Under the pieces are notes generated by a model, which saw nothing but the letters and a program-made list of their open reading frames with translations, was not told the origin of the DNA and ran no database searches. The position numbers and the translations under genes were made by a program. Source: Parasponia andersonii (taxonomy: Eukaryota > Streptophyta > Magnoliopsida > Rosales > Cannabaceae). Taken from it: 64,000 nucleotides of DNA. Location of the stretch: positions 257,366 through 321,365 of the forward strand of contig JXTB01000425.1 of NCBI GenBank assembly GCA_002914805.1. Direction: 5' to 3'. Positions 46,870-57,400 of this stretch are shown here, piece by piece (position 1 is the stretch's first letter; the number at the start of each line of letters is the position of its first letter).

Positions 46870-47129
46870 TAATATGGAATTTTTCAAATTTTTTAAACTT
46901 TTACCGTAAAAAATCTAATTTCCTCTCCTTTTGCCTTGAACAATTAATATACAACTTGGCCCATTATATTTTTGGGCCAGGCCTTACCCATAACCAAGTA
47001 AGGTGGACTAACAAGAACTGGATAACTCATAATAAACTATTATGACGGGAAATTTAAAGTGGGTCTCTTTAGGATGCGGATTGTTCGTCTGTTGTTAGTA
47101 TATAATTATATCAGTTAATATGCTGAGTA

Positions 47130-47425
47130 AAGGCCGATTTGGTTTTATCGCGGTGTTTAGAGAATTTCTGATTCTAAGAAAATTAGAAGCTAAAAGCTAG
47201 ATTTTTTAGCTTCTCGAAACTGATGTGAAAAAATGGTTGAATTTTGTACAAATCACTTCTGAAATCTGTTACTAAGCAGTTTGCTTTCAAAAGCTACTTT
47301 AAAGTTAGCAGATGATTTTATGATCTAACAAAAAGCTAATTTACCAGACACCATTTATAGCAAAAATTATATCATAATTGGAATCCGGATCTCTAAAAGT
47401 TATCCCAAACTGATCCAATATCATA
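47130..47425. mobile_element. Possible hAT/Harbinger-type MITE
   Basis: The left end near 47130 reads AGGCCGATTTGGTTTTATCG, and the right end on the opposite strand reads GGATCAGTTTGGGATAAC, which can be aligned with gaps as terminal inverted repeats. The interior is non-coding, about 0.3 kb, with repeated AGAAGCT/AAAAGCTA motifs. AGGCC(G)TTTGGTA-type ends are common in plant MITEs. No convincing target duplication was found. Confidence 0.35.
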
Positions 47426-48090
47426 GTTGATTTACCCAGTATATACGAATATTTCAAACAATGTAGAACATTTTACCTTGCATTTAAGACAATGACCATT
47501 CTCCTAAAGGCATCATTTTCATAGCCAACAAAACCTTTCGAAGTGATTAATATTACTTTCCTTTTGCTTGAGAGTGATAACAATGGTCAATAACATATAT
47601 GGTAGGATAATAATACGACGTGTACCATTAGATCAAATTGCAGTTAATTATTGGAAATGGACCTTATTAGTAGTGTTTTAGTATAAATTGGCTTTTTTTT
47701 AGAGGTCTTTTACAGTAAAAGACAATTATATCTTCAAAATTAATGAAAATAATATAAAGTAATCAAGTTTTGATGGAAGATATTATTATTTTTTATTACT
47801 AAAATTCATCAAAAAATCAATTTAAGATATTAATTTTCTGAAATTTTTAATCTCATAATGTTTTTATGCAGAGTCAAATTTTTAAATTGCAGAATACTCA
47901 AATTTCAGAACATGTTTTGTAGTTTACTTTTTTGTGGCTAAATTTTGACAGACCTACATTTAGGAAAGAGAAATAAAGTGGTTTCTAAAATTATCCTTGA
48001 AGTTTCTTTTAGTCAACATTTTGGTTAAAGTTCTTTTTTAAAAAAAAATCTATAAAATTGACATATTCTCTGAAATGGTTAGTGTCCAAT

Positions 48091-48200
48091 TTAATGACCA
48101 TTTTAAATGTAGTCACTATCTGGGTGACCGTTTCTAACGTGGTCACTAATTCAATGACCATTTTGAATTTGGTCACTAATATAATGATCGTATCGAACTA
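48091..48200. repeat. 30-bp tandem repeat, 3.7 units
   Basis: Units start at 48091, 48121, 48151 and 48181 (the last partial). Each full unit has a T/G-rich start, TGACC(A/G)TTTT-like sequence, then GTCACTA. The period is exactly 30. Confidence 0.88.
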
Positions 48201-48493
48201 ATTATTTATTATTTTTAGAAAAACTAACTTTTATAATTTCTTGGTGAAAGTAGAGAGGAATTGAAAGGAAAATAAAATAATAGAAAGTGAAAATGATGTT
48301 TCTATAAGTTTAAATATCCAAAAATTGTGGATTATAGGTTTTTTTTTTGTTGATTTTAAGATTTTTTTTTTTTCTGAACTTTTCTATTTGCTCCTCTCGT
48401 CTCTCACCTTGTCTCTTTTATGTTTTCAATGGGTTTTTCGGTCACTTCATTTACTAGAGCAATAAAGTTAGTACTAAAAGAGTCATTGTAAAA

Positions 48494-49392
48494 TTATTTG
48501 AAGAATTGAATTCAATTATTTAGGAAAGGTTTGAGATGGGAGATGGTGATGAGGGGTTTGGATGGTGGCTTCCATGGATGGAAAGAGAGACGTTTTGGTT
48601 TCTGATGGTGGATAGTTGCATTTGCAGTTGAAGCTGAAGACTTATTCTCACTCTCGCTTCTTCACTCAATTGACTCGCTCGGGGATGATTTGATTTGGTT
48701 TTGGTTTTTGGCTTTGGCTTTTTGATCGATTGATATATAGTTCGAATTAAGGCGAGTTGGCGAGATCAAGCCCATGAGACTGCCGCCGAGGTTTGAAATA
48801 GCGCCTCTCGAACGGGGGGGGCTAGGCTGTTGGGTATCTAGTGAGGTGCAACAGATTTTGGTGCTACAATCTGCGAGAAGTGCTCGGGGTTTAGCGAATC
48901 CTAGTCATCTGGTTCAGATAAGTATTGCTTTCTCCCTTTTTTCCCATCAAAATAGGTGATATCCAGGTTAGAAGTTGGTTGTGCGCTTAAGGCGCCTCTT
49001 GGTCTTTACCCACTTAGTTCTGTTTCAATTTTTTCAACCTTGTCTATTTGGGTTTTGAAATACTCGTTGATGGAAGTGATGAACTCAGTTTTCTCTAGGT
49101 TTTGACTACGATTTCTCTTGTGATTTGCTTGAGTTTTACTACTCAAACAACTGTTGAGTGATTGAGTACTCTACTTCAATCTCTCTGGATTTCTACTTTT
49201 GAGTGTTTGAGATCCTCCCCTTGGTGTAAGGTGTCTCCGAGAATGTTTTCTTTTCTATCCTTTATCCCTCCATAGAATCTACTGGTTAGCAATCAGCTTG
49301 GCAAAGAAGATCACTTTTCTTGAGTTGGGCAGGGAAGAGATGCTTTTTGGCTATGTTAGTGATGTTAGTGATGTTCTATCCTCCTATCCACT
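48494..49392 (+). other. 5' region of LINE 2, no DUF4283 ORF1 seen
   Basis: About 900 bp between the target duplication and the ORF2 start. I looked for DUF4283 signatures (LVGK, WLF, FWIQ, CX2CX4HX4C) in the three plus frames and saw none. The open frame 48774-48959 has no recognisable motif. The stretch may be a 5' UTR with ORF1 deleted, or the ORF1 may be too diverged to see by eye. Confidence 0.55.
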
Positions 49393-50080
49393 ATGAATGT
49401 TTTAGTTTGGAATGCTCAGGGGCTGGGGAGTCCCAGTGCAATCCAAAATCTGCAGAAGCTTATCCGCATTTGCTCTCCAAAACTAGTTTTTGTCTCAGAG
49501 ACAAAAACTTCGGAGAAATAAGGCTAGCTCGCTGAAGTTTCCCATGGGATTCCCCAATGGATTTCATGTTGAGAGCGAAGGTAGGAGTGGTGGCCTGGTG
49601 TTACTGTGGATGGATGACTGGGATGTCAATATTCAGAGTTTCTCTAAATTCCATATTGACTGTTGTGTCCGTCACAACTATGGGCTCCTCTTCTAGCATT
49701 TTTTAGGAATTTATGGTCACCCTTCCAGATGCCAACGTCGTCATACTTGGCGTCTTATTAAACGTCTGAAAGATCAGCAGCTTCAAATTCCCTGGTTGTT
49801 TGGGAGGTGATTTTAATGCTATCCTCTGACATTCTAAAAAATCTGGTGGATCTAACAAGAATGATGGGGTTATTGTTGGTTTTCAGGAGGTCATCAATGA
49901 TTACCTACTCCAAGATATTGGATTCATGGGACCAATGTTTACTTGGAATAATGGAAGGGGTGGTACAGCTAATGTTCAAGAACGCCTTGATCGCTTTTTA
50001 GCAAATGAGGAATGGAGTACGATTTTCCCTCGTTTAAAAGTCTCTTATCTTGATTTTTAGGGGTCTGACCATCCGTAGGC
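49393..50080 (+). pseudogene. LINE 2 ORF2 endonuclease domain
   Basis: ATG at 49393 begins MNVLVWNAQGLGSPSAIQNL and runs to KLVFVSETKT, the metal-binding Glu motif. A stop follows near 49520, with a frame change into GFPNGFHVESEGRSGGLVLL (about 49545-49610). IPWLFGG, a frameshift, DFNAIL, then MGPMFTWNNGRGGTANVQER (about 49925-49985) and GSDH near 50063 complete the endonuclease pattern. It nicked target DNA to prime reverse transcription. Confidence 0.86.
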
Positions 50081-50469
50081 TATTCTTGCTGACTTGGAAG
50101 CTAGTCTTGAAGGAATGTACCTGAAGCAAAGAAATATAATGTTCTGTTTCGAATCTTGGTGGCTGAAAGATGAAGAATGCACCATGATAATTTCAAACGA
50201 ATGGTTTAAGTGTAATTTTGATGGGTCCTCTTCCTTTTTTATGGATGGGCTGACTTTGTATGCTAACAAACTCAATCAATGGAGCTCTTTAACATTTGGT
50301 AGCATTTGAAAAAAAATAAATATAACACGAAAGAAACTTGAGCAGCTTTATGTGAGTTCAGTCTGAGAATACAATTTCCCTCATTAGGCATTATAACTCT
50401 GAGCTGGAGAGCTTGACTCTTTTAGAGGAATATTACTGGCGACAAAGAGCTAGAATAGAGTGGCTTAAG

Positions 50470-51720
50470 GCATAAGATGTCAATACTAAATTCTTTCATA
50501 ACAAAGCAACGCAAAGGAGAAAGAAGAATGCTATCTGCGGAATTAAAGATAGGATTGGCATGTGGAAAGACAAGAATGATGACATTACTGATATTGTTGA
50601 GAATCATTTTCGTCATATCTTCTCCACTAATGCTCCTTCTAAAGTCGAGATTAATTTGGCTATTATTAGATTGGAATCTAAAGTCACTAATGAACAAAAT
50701 GCTTTGTTGTTTATGCCTTTTACGAATGAAGATGTTAAGACATCGGTCTTTGGAATGAGCCTTACAAAAGCTCCAGGCCTTGATGGTTTTCAGGCAATCT
50801 TTTATCAGAAGAACTGGAGCATTGTTGACTCAGCTTTGCCTTTAGGTTCTAACTGAAAACTTTTCTCTACATGAGCTTAATCATACGCGTGTTGTGCTTA
50901 TCCCTAAGAATAAAAATCTGAGGAAGGTGTCAGATTATAGACCTATTAGCTTATGTAACGTCATTTACAAAATCATTACTAAAATTTTGGATAATAGGTT
51001 AAAATCTGTCTTTGGATATCTCTTACACATAGAGTGCTTTTGTTCCCAATAGATTAGTCTCTAACAATGTGCTTATTGCTTATGAGGCGTTACACTCTAT
51101 GAAGAAAAGAAACAATGGCCAAAAAGTTGGATGGGGCTCAAACTGGATATGAGTAAAGCTTATGATCACGTGGAATGGAGATTTCTTAATGGGGTTATGA
51201 AGAAATTAGGGTTCGGTGAGTGGTGGAGGAAGTTGATTCAGAATTGTATCTCTACATCTTCTTTCTCCTTTTTGATTAATGGTTTTCCAAGAGAGACAGT
51301 AATTCCTTCCATGGGGCTACGTCAAGGGTGCTCGCTCTCTCCGTACCTGTTCCTTTTGTGTGCAGAAGGTCTATCCAATTCAATCAGTGCTGCATAACAG
51401 AGAGGTGATATCACAGGGATTGCTTGCTCTAGAGGCAGGCCTCAGATCAGCCATCTTTTTTGGCTGATGATAGCTTGGTGTTTTGTAAAGCTAAAAAGGA
51501 AGAAGCTGTATTTGTCAAGAACATTCTGGAAATTTATGAAACCACCTCGGGACAGGTCGTAAACTTTCAGAATTCTACCATCTCCTTCAGTCCTAATACA
51601 AGGGATGAAGATCGAAGTATTGTCCTTGGCACTTTGGGTTTGGAAATTGCCTCTGCCCACTCAAAATACCCGAGATTGCCTTCGATGATTGGAAAAAATA
51701 AAAAAGAAACTTTTTAGAAA
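50470..51720 (+). pseudogene. LINE 2 reverse transcriptase
   Basis: The open frame 50560-50856 contains SLTKAPGLDGFQAIFYQKNW. VVLIPKNKNLRKVSDYRPIS lies near 50892, the open frame 51131-51397 has LKLDMSKAYDHVEWRFL and MGLRQGCSLSPYLFLLCAEG, and after a single-base loss in a T-run (about 51456-51462) the frame from 51460 reads ADDSLVFCKAKKEEA, the catalytic FADD box with both Asp present. SGQVVNFQNSTISFSPNT follows. The domains are recognisable and in order, but frameshifts and stops break them. Confidence 0.88.
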
Positions 51721-51759
51721 ATAAAAGATCGGGTCTGGCAAAAGCTTCAACAATGAAAA

Positions 51760-52740
51760 GGCAAACTTTTTTCAATTGGAGGAAAGGAGATTTTGAGAAA
51801 AGCGATGGCCTTAGCGATTCCCATTTATACTATAGGGGTCTTCCGAATCCCAACTCTTTGTCACGAGATTCAATCTCTTGCTCGCTTTTGGTGGGGCGGT
51901 GACGAGAAGTCAAAAAAGATCCACTGGTAGAGATGGGAGAAACTCTGCATAGCTAAAAAGGATGGAGGTATGAGGTTTAGAGATTTTGAAGCTTTCAATC
52001 AAGCTTTATTAGCTAAGCAAGGGTGGCGTCTACTTCAATATCCTAACTCTCTTATCAGTCGAATGCTCAAGGCCAAGTACTTTCCAAATGCTTATTTCTT
52101 AGAAGCTCCTCTTGGGTCTGCCCCTTCTTTTACTTGGAGAAGTATCATTTGGGTTAGAGAACCTCTAAAACTGGGAATCCGAGCTCGCGTGGGCAACAGT
52201 CGCAACATCAGATTATTTAGAGATCCTTGGCTACCTCGCCCTCGTTCCTTTCAGCCTATCACTAGAGCAATTAAGGTTAGTCAAAATTGATCTATTGTTG
52301 ATATTATCCTTCCTCACCCTTGTCATGAGGATTTGATTAATAATATTTTCTAGGTGGTTGATCATCCTGATATTCTGTGTATTCCTCTTAGAAGAGAGTC
52401 ATGCGAAGATTCGTAATTTTGGCATTATGACTCAAAAGGGATTGGCAATTTTAAATTAGGCTATCGGGTCATTATGGAGAGAAGAAAAGTGGTGGGATCA
52501 TCATGCGATGGCAAGGATAAAACTTGGTGGTACTTTGTTTGGATTCTTAATACCCTAAACAAAACAAAAATTTTCCTTTGGAGGTGTTATCACAATATCT
52601 TTCCAACATTATACAATATAACAAGGCGAGGTATATCTATAACTGTTCTTTGCCCCAGGTGTAAAAACATGACAGAAACACCATTTGATGCACTTTTTTC
52701 CTGTATGTATGCAGAAGCTTGTTGGTTCCTTAGCCCTTAG
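51760..52740 (+). pseudogene. LINE 2 post-RT region with zinc-binding domain
   Basis: GKLFSIGGKEILRKAMALAI (about 51760-51820) and FWWGGDEKSKKIHW precede a stop. The open frame 51970-52290 has RFRDFEAFNQALLAKQGWRL and LFRDPWLPRP. The open frame 52474-52740 reads NTLNKTKIFLWRCYHNIFPT, GISITVLCPRCKNMTETPFD and ALFSCMYAEACW, the zinc-binding reverse-transcriptase-associated module (family C-x2-C...H-x-C) with its His apparently replaced. Confidence 0.83.
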
Positions 52741-52959
52741 TGGAAATTGATTAATGAACATCAAGGAGAAGATGTTTCAACTTTTTTTTATTTCTTAGCA
52801 AAAAAAATTCCAAAGGAAGAATTCAAATCCTTTGCCACTCTCCTTCGATATTTTTGGTGGGAACGTAATAAGATGGCTCATGGAGCCTGTCCAAAACCCC
52901 CATCAACAATGGTTGATTTTGTAAGCTCTCCTCTTTTTGAGCTCCAACAAGCCATGTTT

Positions 52960-53490
52960 CGTATTAATCTAACTGTTAAGCCTCTCACTCCTTCCTGCGA
53001 CCACTGGATTGCTCCTGATATTGGCTGCTTGAAGCTTAATGTTGACGCTGCAACTTTGAAGGACCATGGGTGAATAAGGATAGGGTCTGTTATCTAAGAC
53101 TCAACAGATCGAGTCCTTGTGGCTTGCTGTAAGAAGCTGAAAGAGCTATTTGATTCTTATATTGCTGAATTTTTAACTATGAGGGAAAATCTCTATTTTG
53201 CCATTAACTTAGAGTTCATTCTCGTTGTCCTGGAAAATAACTCTCTTAACACTGTCCGAGCAGTTCAAAGCAAGAGTAACAATTTGTCTACAGCCGGTCT
53301 CATTATTACGGATATTATTTCTTTATTGAGTATTAACGAGGGTGATTCTTGCAACTTTGTTCGTTATTCAGGGAACAAAGTAACCCATTTGCTTACTAAG
53401 ATTAACTCTTCTTTGAGCTCTTCTATGTTTTGGTTTGGAGAAATTCCTAATTATATTGCTAATTTTGTGGCAAATGTCTTACATTTTAAT
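52960..53490 (+). pseudogene. LINE 2 terminal RNase H
   Basis: DHWIAPDIGCLKLNVDAATL near 53000-53060 is the RNase H start (W-P-G-K-NVDAA). A stop follows, then the open frame 53119-53532 with ELFDSYIAEFLTMRENLYFA (the AEFxAxREAL helix) and NFVRYSGNKVTHLLTKI (the R-G-N-xVAH-LA motif). One catalytic Asp segment reads LVVLENNSLN where E-D-S is usual. It ends close to the 3' A-run of the element. Confidence 0.82.
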
Positions 53491-53534
53491 ACAACTATCC
53501 TTTTCTTTCCAAAAAAAAAAAAGTCATTGTAAAA

Positions 53535-54430
53535 CGAGTGCTTGAAAAGTCCTCTTTTTTTTTTTTGTGTCCCAAAACCCCAACCAAGGCCAATTTCCCC
53601 AAATAAAAAAAAAAAAAAAATGCTCAATTTTGAAGCCGGCCGTACCTCTCTCATGATGCCTTTGACTCTCATGATAATAAGTATACAATACAAGTTATAT
53701 GGCTGCCTTTTGGAAGAGACCAGACGTTGGTCCAAGAGGGCTGATTAAATTGAAGGTTACTTACATTACCTTATACAAATGCCTAAATTTTGTTACTTTA
53801 AGCAGAGCATTAAATAAGTTCCAAGAAAGCAAATTAGAATATCTTAATTGTTTTAAGACATTAAGGATGAAGATCATCCATCTCAATCATACTTTCTCAA
53901 TCTGTAAATTTTAAAATTTGTGGTGTCTACTTTTCAATCATTTGGTGTTACTGGCAGAGATGGACTTTCAGAAGACAATCTGATTCTCATCCACGACCCG
54001 TCAGACTCAAGAAGTGGGTTTATACACAGCATTACATTTAATAAATAAATTAAAAAAAAAAAAAAGAATCAGAGGGCCAAAAAAATAAATTAAGTGATAA
54101 GAGGAAAACTTGTTAGGTAAGTTGTGAAAAGGTTTTTAGTTCACGGTTTTGGGAAGGAATCAAATTTGTATTACTCAAGGGTGATCACATAAAGTGCTAA
54201 ATTCCCCACAAAAAAAAAAAAAAGAAAGGGGGGGGGGGGGTGTGGGGTGTGTTGTTGGTGATGGTGTTTGTACGCATTTACTTTACATATTATTTGACTA
54301 ATGAATAAATAAGAATAGAACATTTACCTTATCTCATCCTATAACCTCAACAAAGAGAAGGAGATACAAGAAGCAACCTACATGAGCATTAGAATAAATG
54401 TAGAGCCAAACCTCTTTATGCTGCTAGACC
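53535..54430. other. Intergenic DNA downstream of the methyltransferase gene
   Basis: No coding motif. It holds poly(A) runs near 53605 and 54052 and an A-run followed by a G-run (54228-54240) and G-rich sequence to about 54256. The 3' untranslated region of the minus-strand gene should lie in its right part; no polyadenylation site was assigned. Confidence 0.6.
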
Positions 54431-57400
54431 TCATACTATTGCCCAGAATTTTTTTCGACATATTAAGACAGATTCTCTCTTCTTTTCTTTATTTTCGAGC
54501 GAGCACGATTTAACCTCCCACAGAAATTTTGGAGCGAGAGCTTGGATTCTTGAGATGATGGAATCTTCATCTCTGATGATAATAAATCCCTGTAAAACAA
54601 ATGTTTCAATAAAGTCTGAATTGGCTATGCCATTGGTCACTGAAATTTGAAATGAAAGAGGACAAATGCCAGCCTTGATTAGGATCAGTACTACTCTTCT
54701 CTTTTTCAAGGACTAATATGGGATTAGGACTCCCTTTTGCCAAAAGTTTAATGCAGCTTTTGGTGGAGGTATCCTACAAAGACAACCCATACAACATTTG
54801 TCTCCACAAGAAATTCTCCAAACTTTTTCCCTCTTTTTACTCCACTTTTAGTTAGTATGAAAAATGATTATATGACATACAATATGGAGAAAGATTGTGG
54901 TTGGAATTCTCTACCTACAAGTTTCTTTCCTTACTATTATACTTGGTTATTGACCCGGAGCATATTAACACCCGGAAAAATCGTTCTTTTCATTTCCTTT
55001 TTTTTAATACTGTTCCTCCTCCTGAACCTTGCCATCTTTGAGAGGCAAGAAATTCTAGCATATTGCTAATTAAGTTTCCATAAGAAATTGAAAACAAGAG
55101 CTCATTGGAGCAACCATGGCCTCACTACTTGACCTATCCCTCATGCATCCATCTTTCATTTCATGACTTGTAAATGTCTTAATTCTTTTTTATTTATCCA
55201 ATGACTTTATAGCATAAGATATGATTCTCAAAATAATTACCTGAGGCCGTGCTATACGGTCCATCTCCAGCATGATATCCTCCAGTAAGCAACCTTCTCC
55301 ACCGTTCTTATAGTGAGAGAAGAGATGGTTGGCATGCAACAAATCATATGTGCGTGGATATGTGGAAAATGGTTCACACCTGACGTCAAAACATGTATTA
55401 GCTGCAAGAAGCTTTTAATTTAGCAAAATTATTGTTGTCTAATTGTCTTATGGATAGATTAACAGCAACTTATGTAAATTATATCAGAGAAACAACATCA
55501 CATTTAGTGTATATTTTTATCATCTAGCTGTTATAAAGTTGGACAGTTACATACCAATCATGAAAAGCACCAACCAGACCACGGTCAAAAATGGCAGACA
55601 AGGTATTCTTCATGCTTACAGGGACTATACTCATCACCCAAACAGGTGATGCACTCAATGCTACGGCAAATCCACCACAGAAAGCATTCATGTCCATGAT
55701 ATTTCGTACTTCTGTCTCATTGACCTTCAGAAGCTTCCAGTAGTGAGCAATTTGATCTTGCCAAAAGGTAGTATCTGAATTGAATTCCTCTGGACTGATA
55801 CCTGCTGCGAACAAAATCATGATAACCTCACCAGACAGACAATTACTTTGTAACAAACTCATATGAAGTACCTTCTTCTATACTTCCCAATATGCTACCT
55901 TCAATGTACGTGAAACAATCTATTCTTCTTTATGAAAATTTAACAATTGACTTAAATTTTCAGATAGGAGTTGATTATTAGTTTAGCTCTCGAAAAGAAT
56001 TGCAAGTGATAAGTTGCATCAGCAAAGGCCAATAACTTTCTTAAAAGCTATATTGATTAGAAGATCATCCCAAAAATGAAGTTTGAGTTACTTCCTAGCA
56101 ATTAATAGTTAGTGTCAGAAGAAGGCCATGACAGTTTCATTAATATTTATGTATTGCAATCTAAGTTTTATGAACAAAGGGGGGTGAGCTTAGAGCACTG
56201 AGAATAAATTCTTCAAGAGGAGAGAGAAAGAGAGAGACCTATTCTGCTGAGACTTTCTGAGTACACTGATAGACGCTGTGGTCTAGAAGGAAGTTCCTGA
56301 GAATGTGTTTGTGAACCCCTGACTTGTACACATTTTCTGAGTGGTGTATTCCATGATGGAGTCGAATCGTCCACAGCATCACATATATCTATAACGTTCT
56401 GATCAGCATTACGCAGGAGGCATGACTGATCATCATCTTTCTTCCAGATAGCAGTCTGAACTTTTCGAGCAATGAGTTTCCAGCACATTGCTGAAGTTAT
56501 GTTTACCAATTTGTCCCAAATCATTGGATAATTTTTATCCTTTCGATAAGCAGGCGGAGCAGAATATACAAAGTATCCTTTAGAGCGCAAAAGGCGATTC
56601 ACTTCTTTCAGTAGAATGCCATCTGCAAAGAACAAAGAATACTCCATAACTACTAAACATACACAAGAAGTACTTAAACATAACAAAATGGGTTGGAACG
56701 AATTGATGCAAAAATTATCCTTCAAACTCTGGTATATAAATAATCATCTTGACATACCAATACATAACTAATAAACAAATACCAAACTGTGTAGAAGAAA
56801 GTAACCAGAAATATAAAAAGTCCCATTTTTGACGTTACCACAACAAATGACCAAATTTCACGATGTCAAGACGTTTCATTTTCATCAAAAGTGCCTAATA
56901 AAATTACCAGATTTAATTTTTAAAAGAATAGGCCTTAAAGATTCAACTAGCAAACCAATCTCCCAGTCGTCCTATCTGATTAATGATTTATGTCAGTTAT
57001 TTTAAAAATTATTTATTGTCACAGGCTAATCAAGACAATATATTTAGATTAATTACATGAACACTTGCTTTACATAGTCATTGATAACATTCCAAAGCCA
57101 GGCTGTATTAGAACAAAGGTTACAGAAAAGATACCATTCTCGTGCCAATCCACACGGCATCGTGAACAGTGAACCATCTCAAAAGAACTAGAGGGATATG
57201 GAAGTTGTTTTGTGGCTATAGCAGAAATCATTGCACCAATGCCTCGCTCTAAAGCAAACTGAATCTGATTCTCATGACCATCTTTGGGAGCAAATGACAT
57301 TGTTTGTATATCCAAGGGAAGAAGATAAGCTGAAAAGCTAGCAACGCCACAGCCAACATCCAGAACTTGAACTACCCCTGCGGAACGTAGATCACCTGTC

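Larger units (their letters stand above)
45707..48480. other. Intergenic DNA with small repeats
   Basis: No coding motif recognised. It contains a hairpin at 46808-46869, a possible MITE at about 47130-47425 and a 30-bp tandem array at 48091-48200. The open frame 46434-46748 has no recognisable domain. Confidence 0.6.
48494..53521 (+). mobile_element. L1-type LINE (LINE 2) with perfect 13-bp target duplication, no visible ORF1
   Basis: AGTCATTGTAAAA occurs at 48481-48493 and again at 53522-53534, directly after a 3' A-run (53511-53522), which marks the element's ends by the usual target-primed reverse transcription pattern. Inside, in order: a ~900-bp 5' region without a recognisable ORF1, endonuclease (49393-50080), RT (about 50470-51720), post-RT and zinc-binding region (51760-52740) and RNase H (52960-53490). 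Stops and frameshifts show it is inactive. Confidence 0.9.
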
